Shown in pieces: positions 46,753 to 56,534 of a DNA stretch of 64,000 bases. Numbering within the stretch: the stretch's first letter is position 1; each line of letters begins with the position of its first letter. Location of the stretch: NCBI RefSeq assembly GCF_003362755.1, contig NZ_QKRA01000003.1:248001-312000 (forward strand), given 5' to 3'. The notes beneath the pieces are model-generated. The model was not told where the DNA came from, did not search any database, and saw only the letters and a list, made by a program, of their open reading frames with translations. The DNA comes from Marinomonas piezotolerans. GTDB taxonomy: Bacteria > Pseudomonadota > Gammaproteobacteria > Pseudomonadales > Marinomonadaceae. Both the position numbers and the translations under genes were made by a program.

Positions 46753-47703
46753 ATGACGTATCCTCTTCCAGAGCCTGCCATTTTTGATGCAGAAGTATTT
46801 ACTGAGTTGCCAGAGTCTTTGCGTCGCCCTAATTGTTCTTCTTACTGGGCGACTCGTAATAAACGAGGCGCTACGGTAGACAGTTTCATTGAAGGTCCAT
46901 CATTTGATCGAGACGGCAATTTATACTTTGTTGATATCCCATTTGGACGCATTATGCGAGCGGACCCTGCCGGGAAAGTGGTTCAAGTTGCTGAATACGA
47001 TGGTCAGCCAAACGGTCTAAAAATCCACAAGGACGGACGTATTTTCATCGCCGATTTTCAGAATGGCATTATGCAGCTCGATCCGAAGTCAGGCGAGGTG
47101 AAAGGTGTTCTGAAGGACTGTGATTCAGAAGGCTTTAAAGGGTGTAATGATTTGCACTTTGGCCCAGATGGTTCGTTGTACTTTACTGATCAAGGTCAGA
47201 CTGGACTGCATGACCCGACTGGCCGGGTATACCGCTGGCAGCCTGAGACGGGAGAGTTGACCTGTTTGATTGATACGGCTCCAAGTCCCAATGGTTTGGT
47301 GTTGGATGTAAACAGCCATGTACTGTATCTAGCCGTCACGCGCGCTAATGCGGTATGGCGTTTGCCGATGTCGGAAAGCGGGCGTGTTAACAAGGCGGGT
47401 CTGTTTTTACAGTTCAACGGCGGGCGCGCAGGTCCTGACGGGTTGGCATTAACAGCCCAAAATGGCGTTGTCGTTTGTCAAACGGGTATGGGCTTAGTTT
47501 GGATTCATGACAATCTAGGTCGCCCCGTAGCGGTGGTTCGATCTCCAAAAGGCTTGGGTACCACAAACTGTGCGTTCGGTGGTAAAGATCTGCGTACGTT
47601 ATATATTACCGAGTCGGATAGTGGGTCGATTCTGAAAGTTGAGTTTCCAGAAGAACTCAATATTTCAGGGCATCCGATGTATTCCGGTTACATAGGTAGC
47701 TAG
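46753..47703 (+). CDS. SMP-30/gluconolactonase/LRE family lactonase
   Basis: 316 residues folding as a six-bladed propeller. The metal-site residues of the family are visible: Glu in FIEGPSFDRDGNLYFVD near residue 48, Asn in GCNDLHFGPDGSLYFTD near 135, Asn in PSPNGLVLD near 183 and Asp in RAGPDGLALTAQNG near 230. It hydrolyses a sugar-acid or similar lactone. Co-transcription with the TRAP genes suggests the transported acid, or its lactone, is its substrate. Confidence 0.85.
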   Translation: MTYPLPEPAIFDAEVFTELPESLRRPNCSSYWATRNKRGATVDSFIEGPSFDRDGNLYFVDIPFGRIMRADPAGKVVQVAEYDGQPNGLKIHKDGRIFIADFQNGIMQLDPKSGEVKGVLKDCDSEGFKGCNDLHFGPDGSLYFTDQGQTGLHDPTGRVYRWQPETGELTCLIDTAPSPNGLVLDVNSHVLYLAVTRANAVWRLPMSESGRVNKAGLFLQFNGGRAGPDGLALTAQNGVVVCQTGMGLVWIHDNLGRPVAVVRSPKGLGTTNCAFGGKDLRTLYITESDSGSILKVEFPEELNISGHPMYSGYIGS

Positions 47704-47717
47704 CGTTTAGCTACCTA
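47694..47717. terminator. Hairpin at the 3' end of the SMP-30 gene
   Basis: Ten-base perfect stem TAGGTAGCTA / TAGCTACCTA with a four-base loop, beginning in the last codons of the gene. It lacks a T-run but sits between convergent genes, so it may end either transcript. Confidence 0.45.
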
Positions 47718-47755
47718 ACTCCTCCACTTTATGGCAGGCTTTAAGCATAAGTTTA

Positions 47756-48661
47756 TTAGTGCGCCCAATGACTTTTAGCCTGTTCAACCTCTTCTAAAAT
47801 CCAAGCGCGAAATAATTCCGCATGCGGATGGTCAAAGCCCTTATTAGAGCTTAGTAGATAGAATGCTTCGCTAGTCGGTAGCTTTTGTTCAAATGGGGCT
47901 ACGAGTTGTCCTGTGGAGGTCATTTCCTTAATCAAAGAGCTACGACCTAATGCGATCCCTTCGCCAGATTTGGCCATTTCAAAGGCCGATATCAAGGTGT
48001 CAAAGTGGATGCCTTGAGATGAATCAATATGTTGAAATCCTGTTTTATTAAGCCAGTAGGCCCACCCTTCGTTGTAACCGTCTACATGTAACAGAGTGTA
48101 GTTGGCAAGCTGATTTGGGGTGATCAATGGTACCGGAGTACTTAACAGTGAAGGGCTACAGACAGGGATTAAGTAGTCCCAAGTGAGTCGATCGCACTGC
48201 ATGCCAGGCCAATCCCCCATCCCGTAGCGAATTTCCATATCTGACTCTCGATCAAGGTTCTCTGCCCAAATATTAGTAGGTAGTCTCAGATTGACTTCAG
48301 GGTGAGCCTTCCGAAAACGCCCAAGCCGAGGCGCTAGCCAAGTTGTAAAGAAAATCAGACTAGAGCGAATGGTTAACGGCCGCGTCTGCCCTTGGCCAAA
48401 CAGTTCGTCTGTTACTTCCGCTAGTCGTTCAATGGATTCATGAACAATAGGGACATAAGCTCGCCCAGACTTTGTCAATTCTAGGCCTCTTGGTAAGCGT
48501 TTAAAAAGCTGGGTACCTAATTGCGCTTCTAAACCTTTTATTTGTTGGCTGACTGCTGCTTGAGTCATGTTAAGTTCTTGAGCTGCCTGGGTGAAATTTA
48601 GGTAGCGAGCTGAAACTTCGAATGATCTAAGCCAATTTAGGGGAGGAAGTTTTTTTTTCAT
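47756..48661 (-). CDS. dddR: LysR-type regulator of the DMSP genes (DddR-like)
   Basis: About 301 residues from the ATG at 48661; the frame opens earlier, but MKKKLPPLNWLRSFEVSAR is the usual start of the GcvA-like LysR subgroup. HTH: YLNFTQAAQELNMTQAAVSQ, QIKGLEAQLGTQLFKRLPRG. The effector domain includes PLTIRSSLIFFTTWLAPRLG. In Marinomonas the dddTBC genes are followed by a LysR gene, dddR, that activates in response to DMSP; position after dddC suggests the same role. A terminator separates it from dddC. Confidence 0.75.
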   Translation of the reverse strand: MKKKLPPLNWLRSFEVSARYLNFTQAAQELNMTQAAVSQQIKGLEAQLGTQLFKRLPRGLELTKSGRAYVPIVHESIERLAEVTDELFGQGQTRPLTIRSSLIFFTTWLAPRLGRFRKAHPEVNLRLPTNIWAENLDRESDMEIRYGMGDWPGMQCDRLTWDYLIPVCSPSLLSTPVPLITPNQLANYTLLHVDGYNEGWAYWLNKTGFQHIDSSQGIHFDTLISAFEMAKSGEGIALGRSSLIKEMTSTGQLVAPFEQKLPTSEAFYLLSSNKGFDHPHAELFRAWILEEVEQAKSHWAH

Positions 48662-48853
48662 TTTTATTCTACTTAAGTTTACTAGGTTTGGAGTATTTAA
48701 ATGTGCGCATTGCCAGCCATTCAAATCCTAAGTAACAACGCTTGAATTATCGTTTTTATTAGTCTGTTCATATCTAACTATCTGCGCCATATCACTTCAC
48801 CAAAACGACGTATTAAAGCCCAAGTAGGCTATCTATTTCTGAGCCCCAAAGCA

Positions 48854-48890
48854 AAAAAACTAGGCCAGTAGATACTGACCTAGTTTTTTA
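48854..48890. terminator. Bidirectional terminator between dddC and the LysR gene
   Basis: A-run, then AACTAGG and CAGTA, two-base loop, TACTG and CCTAGTT, then a T-run; one internal mismatch. It is good in both directions and ends dddBC on the minus strand. Confidence 0.85.
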
Positions 48891-48906
48891 TGGCTTAGTT
48901 CATCTA

Positions 48907-50397
48907 CTAGCTTGGGAACGCAAAGGAAACACCTTCGCGCACGCCGCTAGAAGGCCAGCGCTGAGTGATGGTTTTACGCTTGGTGTAGAAACGTACGCCA
49001 TCAGGACCGTATGCATGAAGATCACCAAACAGTGAACGCTTCCAACCACCAAAACTGTGGTAAGCCACTGGCACTGGAAGTGGAACGTTGATACCAACCA
49101 TACCTACTTGAATGTGGTTAGAGAAGTAGCGTGCTGCTTCACCGTCACGAGTGAAGATACATGTACCGTTACCGTATTCGTGGTCGTTAATAAGTTGCAT
49201 TGCCTCTTCCATGGTTTTAACACGAACAACTTGCAGAACAGGTCCAAAAATTTCTTCTTGGTAGCTTTGCATTGAAGGCGTCACGCCATCGATAAGTGTT
49301 GCGCCTACAAAGAAGCCATTTTCATAACCCGAGATACTCGGCTCACGGCCATCAACGACTACTTTAGCGCCATCCGCTTCAGCGCTGTTGATGTAACCGA
49401 CCACTTTTTGTTGATGTTGACGGGTAATCACAGGACCAAAGTCGTTGTTTTTATCGCTGTACTCACCGACCGTTAGGTTTTCCATAGCGGTTTGCATTTT
49501 CGCGACTAACGTATCAGCAGCATCATCTCCGACCGCAACAGCCACAGATAACGCCATGCAGCGCTCGCCTGAAGAGCCAAATGCCGCGCCTAATAGTTGG
49601 TTAACCGCGTTGTCCATGTCTGCGTCAGGCATTACAATCGCATGGTTTTTCGCACCACCTAATGCTTGGCAACGCTTACCATTCGCACAAGCGGTTGAAT
49701 AAATGTATTCCGCAATAGGCGTGGAGCCAACAAAGCTTACGGCTTTAATTCGATCGTCAGACAACAGCACATCAACCGCTTCCTTATCACCATTGACAAC
49801 GTTTAGTACGCCATCTGGCAAGCCTGCTTCCTGTAGCAATTGAGCAATGTATAGCGTTGAGCTTGGATCGCGCTCCGACGGTTTCAGAATAAAGGTATTG
49901 CCGCATACAATGGCCAGTGGGAACATCCACATCGGTACCATAGCAGGGAAGTTGAAAGGCGTGATACCAGCGACCACTCCTAATGGCTGAAACTCGCTCC
50001 AAGAATCAATGTTTGGGCCAACGTTTTTGCTGAATTCACCTTTTAGTAGCTCCGGTGCGCCACACGCATATTCTACGTTCTCAATGCCGCGTTGCAGTTC
50101 ACCTGCCGCGTCATGACATATTTTACCGTGCTCTTCACCGATCATTTGGCAAATTTTATCTGCGTTTTGCTCAAGTAATTCTTTAAAGCGGAACATAACA
50201 CGCGCTCGTTTTAGCGGTGGTGTATCGCGCCAAGCAGGAAAGGCTGCTTCTGCTGCGGCAATGGCTTCTTCTACGGTCTCTTTAGGTGCTAGCGCCACCT
50301 GCTTGGAAACCGAACCAGTAGCAGGGTTATAAACATCTTGCATACGCTGTGCAGTGTTTACTAATTGACCATTAATTAAATGTCCGATCGTGTTCAT
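48907..50397 (-). CDS. dddC: CoA-acylating malonate/methylmalonate-semialdehyde dehydrogenase (DddC)
   Basis: 496 residues of the MmsA family of aldehyde dehydrogenases. Motifs: GITPFNFPAMVPMWMFPLAI near residue 144, FILKPSERDPS near 169, FVGSTPIAEYIY near 222 and the catalytic Cys280 in AFGSSGERCMALS. The CoA-dependent MmsA type lacks the general-base Glu of ordinary ALDHs. It would turn malonate semialdehyde, made by DddB, into acetyl-CoA and CO2 with NAD+. GAGGAA precedes the ATG; it lies 65 bases after dddB. MmsA homologues also act in valine and inositol breakdown, but the neighbours here favour DMSP. Confidence 0.9.
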   Translation of the reverse strand: MNTIGHLINGQLVNTAQRMQDVYNPATGSVSKQVALAPKETVEEAIAAAEAAFPAWRDTPPLKRARVMFRFKELLEQNADKICQMIGEEHGKICHDAAGELQRGIENVEYACGAPELLKGEFSKNVGPNIDSWSEFQPLGVVAGITPFNFPAMVPMWMFPLAIVCGNTFILKPSERDPSSTLYIAQLLQEAGLPDGVLNVVNGDKEAVDVLLSDDRIKAVSFVGSTPIAEYIYSTACANGKRCQALGGAKNHAIVMPDADMDNAVNQLLGAAFGSSGERCMALSVAVAVGDDAADTLVAKMQTAMENLTVGEYSDKNNDFGPVITRQHQQKVVGYINSAEADGAKVVVDGREPSISGYENGFFVGATLIDGVTPSMQSYQEEIFGPVLQVVRVKTMEEAMQLINDHEYGNGTCIFTRDGEAARYFSNHIQVGMVGINVPLPVPVAYHSFGGWKRSLFGDLHAYGPDGVRFYTKRKTITQRWPSSGVREGVSFAFPS

Positions 50398-50462
50398 TAC
50401 TGTTCCTCAAATTTTGTTTGCATGGCATTTAGTTATTTAGGTAAAGCATCAAGTCGTTGCTT

Positions 50463-51620
50463 TCACCAAAGTTGTTTATAGATGTCGATGATTTGTTCGG
50501 CTGTTGGCACGATAGGGTTATTATTTGGCGAACCTGAGGCCAACGCTTGCTCTGCCATGGTTGGCATTAGATCGAAAAACTGTTGTCGATCGATGCCAAA
50601 TTGCTCAGGTGTTGGTACCTGCAACTCGTCATTTAAAGCGCGCAGTTCTGCGATAAGTTTACGATTGGCTTCTTGATCAGAGTCCGCTTGAGTTGCTACG
50701 CCAATCGCGCGAGCACAGTCGGCGTATTTTTCTTCCGCACTTGGAATAGAGAATTCAGTCACCGCTGGCAATAACATGGCATTAGAAAGTCCATGAGGAA
50801 CGTGAAATGCTGCACCAATAGGTCGGCTCATTCCATGTACCAAGGCCACAGAAGCATTAGAAAAAGCAACACCTGCGAGCGTTGAACCCAACATCATAGC
50901 TTCTCGAGCTTGGTTGTCGCTGCCGTCGTGATAAGCACGGCGTAGATTAGGCCCGATCAACTTCATTGCAGCAATGGCTTGACTATCACTATATGGGCTT
51001 GCTTTTTTGCTGACGTAGGCTTCCATTGCATGGGTCAAAGCATCAATACCTGTATCGGCAGTGATTCGAGCGGGTAAACTCAGCGTCAGTTTGTAATCGA
51101 CAAGCGCCGCAATTGGCATAAAACCAACACCAACGCACAGCATTTTTTCGTCGTTGGTCTCGTCGGTAATGATGGTGAATCGTGTTACCTCTGTGCCTGT
51201 TCCTGCGGTGGTGGGAACAGCAATGATAGGAAGGCCCTCTTCGTTTACGATTCGCGGGAATTTATAGTCGCGCATTTCTCCGCCAAACTTCCCGAGGATA
51301 CTTATGGCTTTCGCGCTATCTATTGGGCTGCCGCCCCCTAAAGCAATAATGCTGTCGTAACTACCATTACGAACGGTCTCTACACCGGCTTGTATAGAGC
51401 TTACGGTCGGCTCAGGTACCGTATCATCGAAGACTTCTGAGATGATTTGATGCTCTTCTAAGCAAGATTGAACTCGTTTAGCGTAGCCAAGTTCAACCAT
51501 CATTTTATCGGTGATGATGAGAGGGCGAGAACACCCCAAACTGCCTAGAATGGTCGGAATTTCTAAACTGGCATTTTCTCCTACCTGTAATATGCGAGGT
51601 AGAATGATTTGGTTAGACAT
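50463..51620 (-). CDS. dddB: Iron-containing alcohol dehydrogenase (DddB)
   Basis: 385 residues of the Fe-ADH family. NAD site IIALGGGSPIDSAKAI near residue 92 and PTTAGTGTEVTRF near 135; metal ligands in DTGIDALTHAMEAYVS near 190 and in ALVHGMSRPIGAAFHVPHGL near 260. DddB oxidises 3-hydroxypropionate, the DMSP cleavage product, to malonate semialdehyde. GTGGAG precedes the ATG. It is the first gene of the leftward dddBC unit, divergent from dddD. Confidence 0.9.
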   Translation of the reverse strand: MSNQIILPRILQVGENASLEIPTILGSLGCSRPLIITDKMMVELGYAKRVQSCLEEHQIISEVFDDTVPEPTVSSIQAGVETVRNGSYDSIIALGGGSPIDSAKAISILGKFGGEMRDYKFPRIVNEEGLPIIAVPTTAGTGTEVTRFTIITDETNDEKMLCVGVGFMPIAALVDYKLTLSLPARITADTGIDALTHAMEAYVSKKASPYSDSQAIAAMKLIGPNLRRAYHDGSDNQAREAMMLGSTLAGVAFSNASVALVHGMSRPIGAAFHVPHGLSNAMLLPAVTEFSIPSAEEKYADCARAIGVATQADSDQEANRKLIAELRALNDELQVPTPEQFGIDRQQFFDLMPTMAEQALASGSPNNNPIVPTAEQIIDIYKQLW

Positions 51621-52083
51621 ATCGGCTCCACTTATTGTTATTTTATTTGTCTATCTCTAAACGCCTTTAAACCATATTTGTTGGCGTTAGGACACACCCA
51701 GATTCACCGCAACCATAGGCTACGAAACAACGTCATTGTTATGAATAAGTTGAGGCCTTTAAAGCAATAAAAAATCACCCTTAGTGCTAAGTATTTTTAT
51801 AGCTGTGCCTTTGTTACCCCCTCGCCAAAACAATATTTCTATTAATATCAGTAATTTGCGTTTTTAGTAGGTTTTACAGTCTCTTAGGTATAAAAAAAAT
51901 TCACCCATCGATCTCGTTTTTATTGCTAGTAGCCGCCTAGGCCCAATTCTAGTATGCCCCCTGTGCTGATGTTAGCAGTACTGATGAGGTGGCCTCGCCC
52001 CGATAACAAAAATAAGTCAATAAACACATACGTACTGAGCTTCTCAATATAGCTGGGAGCTCTTTTACATAGGATCAATAGAG
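51621..52083. other. 463-base divergent regulatory region between dddB and dddD
   Basis: No gene is supported. It must hold both ddd promoters and the regulator's sites. The dddD leader has a weak hairpin (GAGCT...AGCTC, 52037-52062) followed by four T, about 20 bases before the start codon, and AGGA at 52072 nine bases from the ATG. Much of the rest is AT-rich, with several short imperfect repeats that I cannot assign. Confidence 0.55.
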
Positions 52084-54600
52084 ATGAATAATAACAATCA
52101 ACTACCTCTTATTGGTGTCCGAGTCGTGGACTTTGGACAACAAATTGCTGCTCCAGCTGTTGCCATGACGCTCGCCGACCTTGGTGCAACAGTTATTCAT
52201 ATTGACCCGCCACAAGGCCCACAATGGGATAGTCCCGCAAACGCAGTATTAAATCGTAACAAGCTGTGTATCACCTTAGATTTGAAAACTTCGAAAGGAC
52301 TTGATGAAGCACTGCAATTGATTGATCAAGCAGATATTGTTATCGAAAACTTCCGTCCAGGCGTTTTGGCGAAGCTGGGGATTGATTTTGAAGAGTTGAG
52401 AGAAATACGTCCTGAGCTCATTACTTTATCAGTGCCAGGATTTGCAAGTAATGACATGTTGAGGAGAGAGTGGAAAGCGACTGAAGCGATCATTGCGGCG
52501 ACGTCTGGCGCTTTCACTGACATGGGTTTTAACCGCGTGCTAATGGGGATAGAGCCAAGTTTTTCTCCAGTGCCTTTAGGGTCTTCCTATGCGATTTCGC
52601 TAGCTGCCAGTTCAGTTGTTATGGCGTTGTATGAGCGAGCTAACACTGGACATGGTGATCATATCGAGGTGCCTGTCGCGGCTGCGCTGATGGAAGGGCT
52701 TTCTTATAACTCATTTGTTATAGATAAGTTGCCAGAGCGCTACAAAACTATGCGTGAGCATGAAATAGAGCACCGTCAAATGTGTAACATCGATATGAAT
52801 CTGAGTTACGAGGAGTTGCAAGAGTACTTGGATCCATTCTTCCGTACCTATGATTGTGCTGATGGTAGAAAGTTTTACTGTGTTTGTCCGTCACACCGCA
52901 ACCACGCGAAACGTGCTCTGCAGGTTCTAGGTATTTACGACGAGGTGATGGAAGAAGGGTTCCCAGAAGTGCAGGACTTGCATGCACCCATCGCTGAATG
53001 GGATGGCGAAACGTCACTAGGCGTCTATCCGCTACCCCCTAAATGGGCCAGAGTCATCTCTGAAAAAATGAAGGCCGCTTTTCTTACCAAGCCAGCCAGT
53101 GAATGGGATCGAATCTTTGGTGAAACGGGAATCCCTGGTGCGTCACAACGTACTACTAAAGAGTGGCTAAATGACGAGCATACGAACAAGGCTGGTTTAA
53201 TCATAGAGGTCAATGACCCTGAATACGGTTTGATGAAGCAACCTGGGCCCTTAGTTTGGTTTGAACACAATGCGTCAGCTTTCATGCAGGCGAAGGCGCG
53301 AGAGTTTGTCAATTTTGACATTGCTCTGGATCGTTTGTGCAGCGCCATATCTCCATTTACCCAAAGCCTACCTCGAAGAGAAGAGCTTGCTAACAGCCCA
53401 GAACCGAAAGGCTGGCTAGATGGTAAGAAAGTACTTGATCTGACTAATGTAATTGCTGGCCCACACTCGGCAGCTTTTTTAGGAAGATTTGGTGCAGAGG
53501 TTATTAAGTTAGATCCTGTGAAACCTCTATATGATCCGCTTATTGGATGTCTATACAGTTTTCAAACTGACATGGGGAAAAAGAAAGCGCTTGTTAATAT
53601 CATGACTGATAAAGGTCGTGAAGTCCTCAATCGTCTGATTAAGTCAGTTGATTTGGTTCTCATTAATGCGCCTGAGCGACAGCTTGCACACCTTGGTTTG
53701 GATTCAGAGAGCCTACTTGCGGTTAACCCAAATGTTCTATTTTGCCGTTTAGATTGTTTTGGTGGACCACTTAGAGGGCCCAAAACGGACTACATCGGCT
53801 ATGACGACATCATTCAGGCAAACAGTGGCATTATGATGCGATTTGGCGGAAATGAAACGCCTGAAGAGCATGCACACGTTGGAACGTTGGATGTTAACTG
53901 TGGCTTTGCTGCAGGCATGGGAATGGCGCTTGCTATGTACCATCAATTGATAACGGGTCAAGTTAGCCGGGTTAGAACTTCTCTTTCTGCGGTGACAAAT
54001 ATGGCGCAAATTCCGTTTATGTTTGATTACGAAGGTAGAGGCCCATTTGATGAAGCGTCAGGCCGCGAAGTGTTAGGCAATCATCCTTTGTCGCATTTTT
54101 ATGAAACAATGGATGGTTGGATCTTCCTTGATTCTGATCACCGTGAATTTGAAAAGTTGAAGTCGCTAGAAGGCTTAACAGAGCTTGGTGACACGCCGGA
54201 TCTGCATGAGTATTTGAAACATGCCTTTAAGCAAGCTGCCACGTCGCATTGGCTTAACTTACTTAGAGGGGCTGATGTTGCGGTAGCAGAGCCAAATTCG
54301 ATTGAGACTTTGCGTCATGACTACAGCCGTATACACGACGGAGAAGTCGGTACGCATTTTGGTAGCTATGCGTTCTCTGTCTACCCAGATCACCCAAGTG
54401 GCCACTGTTTCACTCAAATTGATCACTATTCAATTCGACCAACTAGGGCGGCATTAAAGGCCATTGCACCCACTGAGAAGTTTGGGCACTCAACCAAAGA
54501 AATCTTAGCGAATGTTGGCTATAGCGAGTCTGAAATAGCCTCCATGATCGAGTCTAACGTTGCCAGCTTAGGCTGGAGTAAAGAATATCTGCCCAGTTAG
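52084..54600 (+). CDS. dddD: DMSP CoA-transferase/lyase DddD
   Basis: An 838-residue fusion of two class III CoA-transferase (CaiB/BaiF) domains: 1-420 (IGVRVVDFGQQIAAPAVAMT, IENFRPGVLAKLGIDFEEL) and 445-838 (KVLDLTNVIAGPHSAAFLGR, RQLAHLGLDSESLLAVNPN). This tandem architecture and length are those of DddD, which transfers CoA from acetyl-CoA to DMSP and cleaves it to dimethyl sulfide and 3-hydroxypropionyl-CoA. The catalytic Asp described near residue 602 corresponds to the Asp in HVGTLDVNCGF at about 603, in the second domain. Flanking dddB, dddC and a BCCT transporter support DddD over carnitine CoA-transferase. Confidence 0.93.
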   Translation: MNNNNQLPLIGVRVVDFGQQIAAPAVAMTLADLGATVIHIDPPQGPQWDSPANAVLNRNKLCITLDLKTSKGLDEALQLIDQADIVIENFRPGVLAKLGIDFEELREIRPELITLSVPGFASNDMLRREWKATEAIIAATSGAFTDMGFNRVLMGIEPSFSPVPLGSSYAISLAASSVVMALYERANTGHGDHIEVPVAAALMEGLSYNSFVIDKLPERYKTMREHEIEHRQMCNIDMNLSYEELQEYLDPFFRTYDCADGRKFYCVCPSHRNHAKRALQVLGIYDEVMEEGFPEVQDLHAPIAEWDGETSLGVYPLPPKWARVISEKMKAAFLTKPASEWDRIFGETGIPGASQRTTKEWLNDEHTNKAGLIIEVNDPEYGLMKQPGPLVWFEHNASAFMQAKAREFVNFDIALDRLCSAISPFTQSLPRREELANSPEPKGWLDGKKVLDLTNVIAGPHSAAFLGRFGAEVIKLDPVKPLYDPLIGCLYSFQTDMGKKKALVNIMTDKGREVLNRLIKSVDLVLINAPERQLAHLGLDSESLLAVNPNVLFCRLDCFGGPLRGPKTDYIGYDDIIQANSGIMMRFGGNETPEEHAHVGTLDVNCGFAAGMGMALAMYHQLITGQVSRVRTSLSAVTNMAQIPFMFDYEGRGPFDEASGREVLGNHPLSHFYETMDGWIFLDSDHREFEKLKSLEGLTELGDTPDLHEYLKHAFKQAATSHWLNLLRGADVAVAEPNSIETLRHDYSRIHDGEVGTHFGSYAFSVYPDHPSGHCFTQIDHYSIRPTRAALKAIAPTEKFGHSTKEILANVGYSESEIASMIESNVASLGWSKEYLPS

Positions 54601-54762
54601 CTGGGCAGTTATTACCAAAGGAGCAAAGGAGGATTGAAATTTTTGCCCATTTCTGTAAGACATTAATTTTGTTATGAAAAGACCCCATTTTTCTAGTTTG
54701 TGATGTCTGGTTTAGATTAATAGGATAACAGTGGTACAATAAAAAAAATAACGAGGTTACTA

Positions 54763-56496
54763 ATGCTTAAAGATAAACAAATCGATGCCCTCATATCCCA
54801 GAGGGGAATACTAAAAGGGCTCAATGTGACCCTTGGAATAACCGCTCTAGTGATGGTTGTTGTGTTTATTCTCTATACTATTTTGCTCGGTGAAGTTGCT
54901 AGTAAGCAGTTCATTGGGCTTAAAGGCTGGATAGAGGAAACTCTGGGTTGGTATTACATCATTGTCATGCTGCTAGCGTTCGTTGTGTGTGCGACGTTAA
55001 TGGTTAGTAAAGTGGGTGGCATACGATTAGGACGAGATAACGAAAGGCCAGAGTTTTCTAACTTTGCTTGGTTCTCGATGCTTTTCGGCTGTGGTACTGG
55101 TGCCGGCATGCTTTTTTTCTCTATGTCAGAGCCCATGATTCACTTTGCCAGTGGATGGAGTGGCGGTAACCCTTTCATGAGTACCGAAGTAAAAACTGCC
55201 GTGAGCAGTTTTTTCGAAGCGAAACAGGCAGCACTTGCGGCAGGCTTGCAGCCTGGCGATGCTGGCTTTCCTATTCCTAATGATCTAGTCGCTGAAGCGG
55301 CTGTAGGCGGTTTGACCCTTACAGTATTCCATTGGGGAGCTGTTGCGTGGGCAATGTATGCGATTGTCGGTTTGTCGTTAGCGTATTTCTCCTTCCGTAA
55401 AGGGCTTCCACTTTCTATTCGCTCTGCATTGTACCCTTTAATTGGTAATAGAATTTACGGACCGATTGGACACGCTGTGGATATCCTAGCCGTTTTCGGC
55501 ACCATATTTGGTATCGCTACGACTCTTGGGTTAGGTGTAGAGCAGATTAGCTCTGGATTGATTTCACTAGATATTTTGTCTGAAAGATCCACTACGGTTA
55601 CCGTTCTATCCATTGTCTTTATTACGATAATTGCGACGTTGTCAGCGACAAGTGGTGTTGCCAAAGGCATCAATATGCTTTCGCAGTTCAACAGTTACAT
55701 CTGTATCGCCATTATTTTGTACTTCTTACTGGCGTCAAGTGGTAACTATTTGATTGCAAACAGCTTGACGACTTTAGGTGATTACGCGTCTCAAGCGATT
55801 TCGATGACTCTTTGGACGGCACGAAGCAGTGAAGAACAAACATGGCAAGGTGGCTGGACGATCTTCTACTGGGGATGGTGGATTGCTTGGTCTGCATTCG
55901 TTGGTATGTTCATCGCGCGTATCTCTCGTGGTCGTACGATCCGTGAGTTTGTAATGGGTGTGGTATTCATTCCAACAATAGTCTCGTTAGTGTGGTTCAG
56001 TGTTATTGGTTCAGCAGGTATTTATGAGTCCATTTATGGTGCAGACATGAGTATCTACAATACATCTGTTAACAACTGGGATTACGCTGGCACCTTATTT
56101 ACCGCGTTTGAGGTACTTACTCCTGGTGTTGCTGCGACGATTGCAAAAGTCTGTGCGTTGATTGTCGTAGTTGTATTTTTTGTTACCGCAGCAGATTCTG
56201 GAACGCTAGTGTTGGGTCGTTTGTTGTCTTTTGGTCGTCGCCCTCCAATTCAACAGCGTATTCTATGGGGTAGCTTGCTGGGTGTGGTAACGCTGATGAT
56301 TCTTCTAATGGGTGGAACTGAAGCGCTGAAAGCTCTGCAGGCCGCATCAATTGCGGGAGCGCTGCCTTTTACCTTTGTTATCATCGCAATGATATTTGGT
56401 CTAGTGAAATCGCTACGCAAAGACAGTGAAAACTTTGTCGCCGATGAAGAACAAGTAAAGAAATTAGTAGAAAGGGAAATTGCTGACCTTTCATAG
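54763..56496 (+). CDS. dddT: BCCT-family transporter for DMSP/betaine (DddT)
   Basis: 577 residues with about twelve membrane segments. BCCT hallmarks: FGCGTGAGMLFFSMSEPMIH near residue 110, FHWGAVAWAMYAIVGLSLAY near 190, and the aromatic box WTIFYWGWWIAWSAFVGMF, followed by IARISRGRTIREF near 380. BCCT proteins import trimethylammonium or dimethylsulfonio compounds with Na+ or H+. Lying 160 bases after dddD on the same strand, it most likely imports DMSP. A strong terminator follows. Confidence 0.9.
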   Translation: MLKDKQIDALISQRGILKGLNVTLGITALVMVVVFILYTILLGEVASKQFIGLKGWIEETLGWYYIIVMLLAFVVCATLMVSKVGGIRLGRDNERPEFSNFAWFSMLFGCGTGAGMLFFSMSEPMIHFASGWSGGNPFMSTEVKTAVSSFFEAKQAALAAGLQPGDAGFPIPNDLVAEAAVGGLTLTVFHWGAVAWAMYAIVGLSLAYFSFRKGLPLSIRSALYPLIGNRIYGPIGHAVDILAVFGTIFGIATTLGLGVEQISSGLISLDILSERSTTVTVLSIVFITIIATLSATSGVAKGINMLSQFNSYICIAIILYFLLASSGNYLIANSLTTLGDYASQAISMTLWTARSSEEQTWQGGWTIFYWGWWIAWSAFVGMFIARISRGRTIREFVMGVVFIPTIVSLVWFSVIGSAGIYESIYGADMSIYNTSVNNWDYAGTLFTAFEVLTPGVAATIAKVCALIVVVVFFVTAADSGTLVLGRLLSFGRRPPIQQRILWGSLLGVVTLMILLMGGTEALKALQAASIAGALPFTFVIIAMIFGLVKSLRKDSENFVADEEQVKKLVEREIADLS

Positions 56497-56534
56497 AAAG
56501 ATCATTACAAATTTATTGTTTTGACTTTTGTCCA

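Noticed and set aside
52084..56496. Carnitine catabolism (CaiB plus carnitine transporter)
   Set aside because: The tandem double-domain CoA-transferase of about 838 residues with dddB and dddC neighbours is the DddD arrangement; no other cai genes are present.
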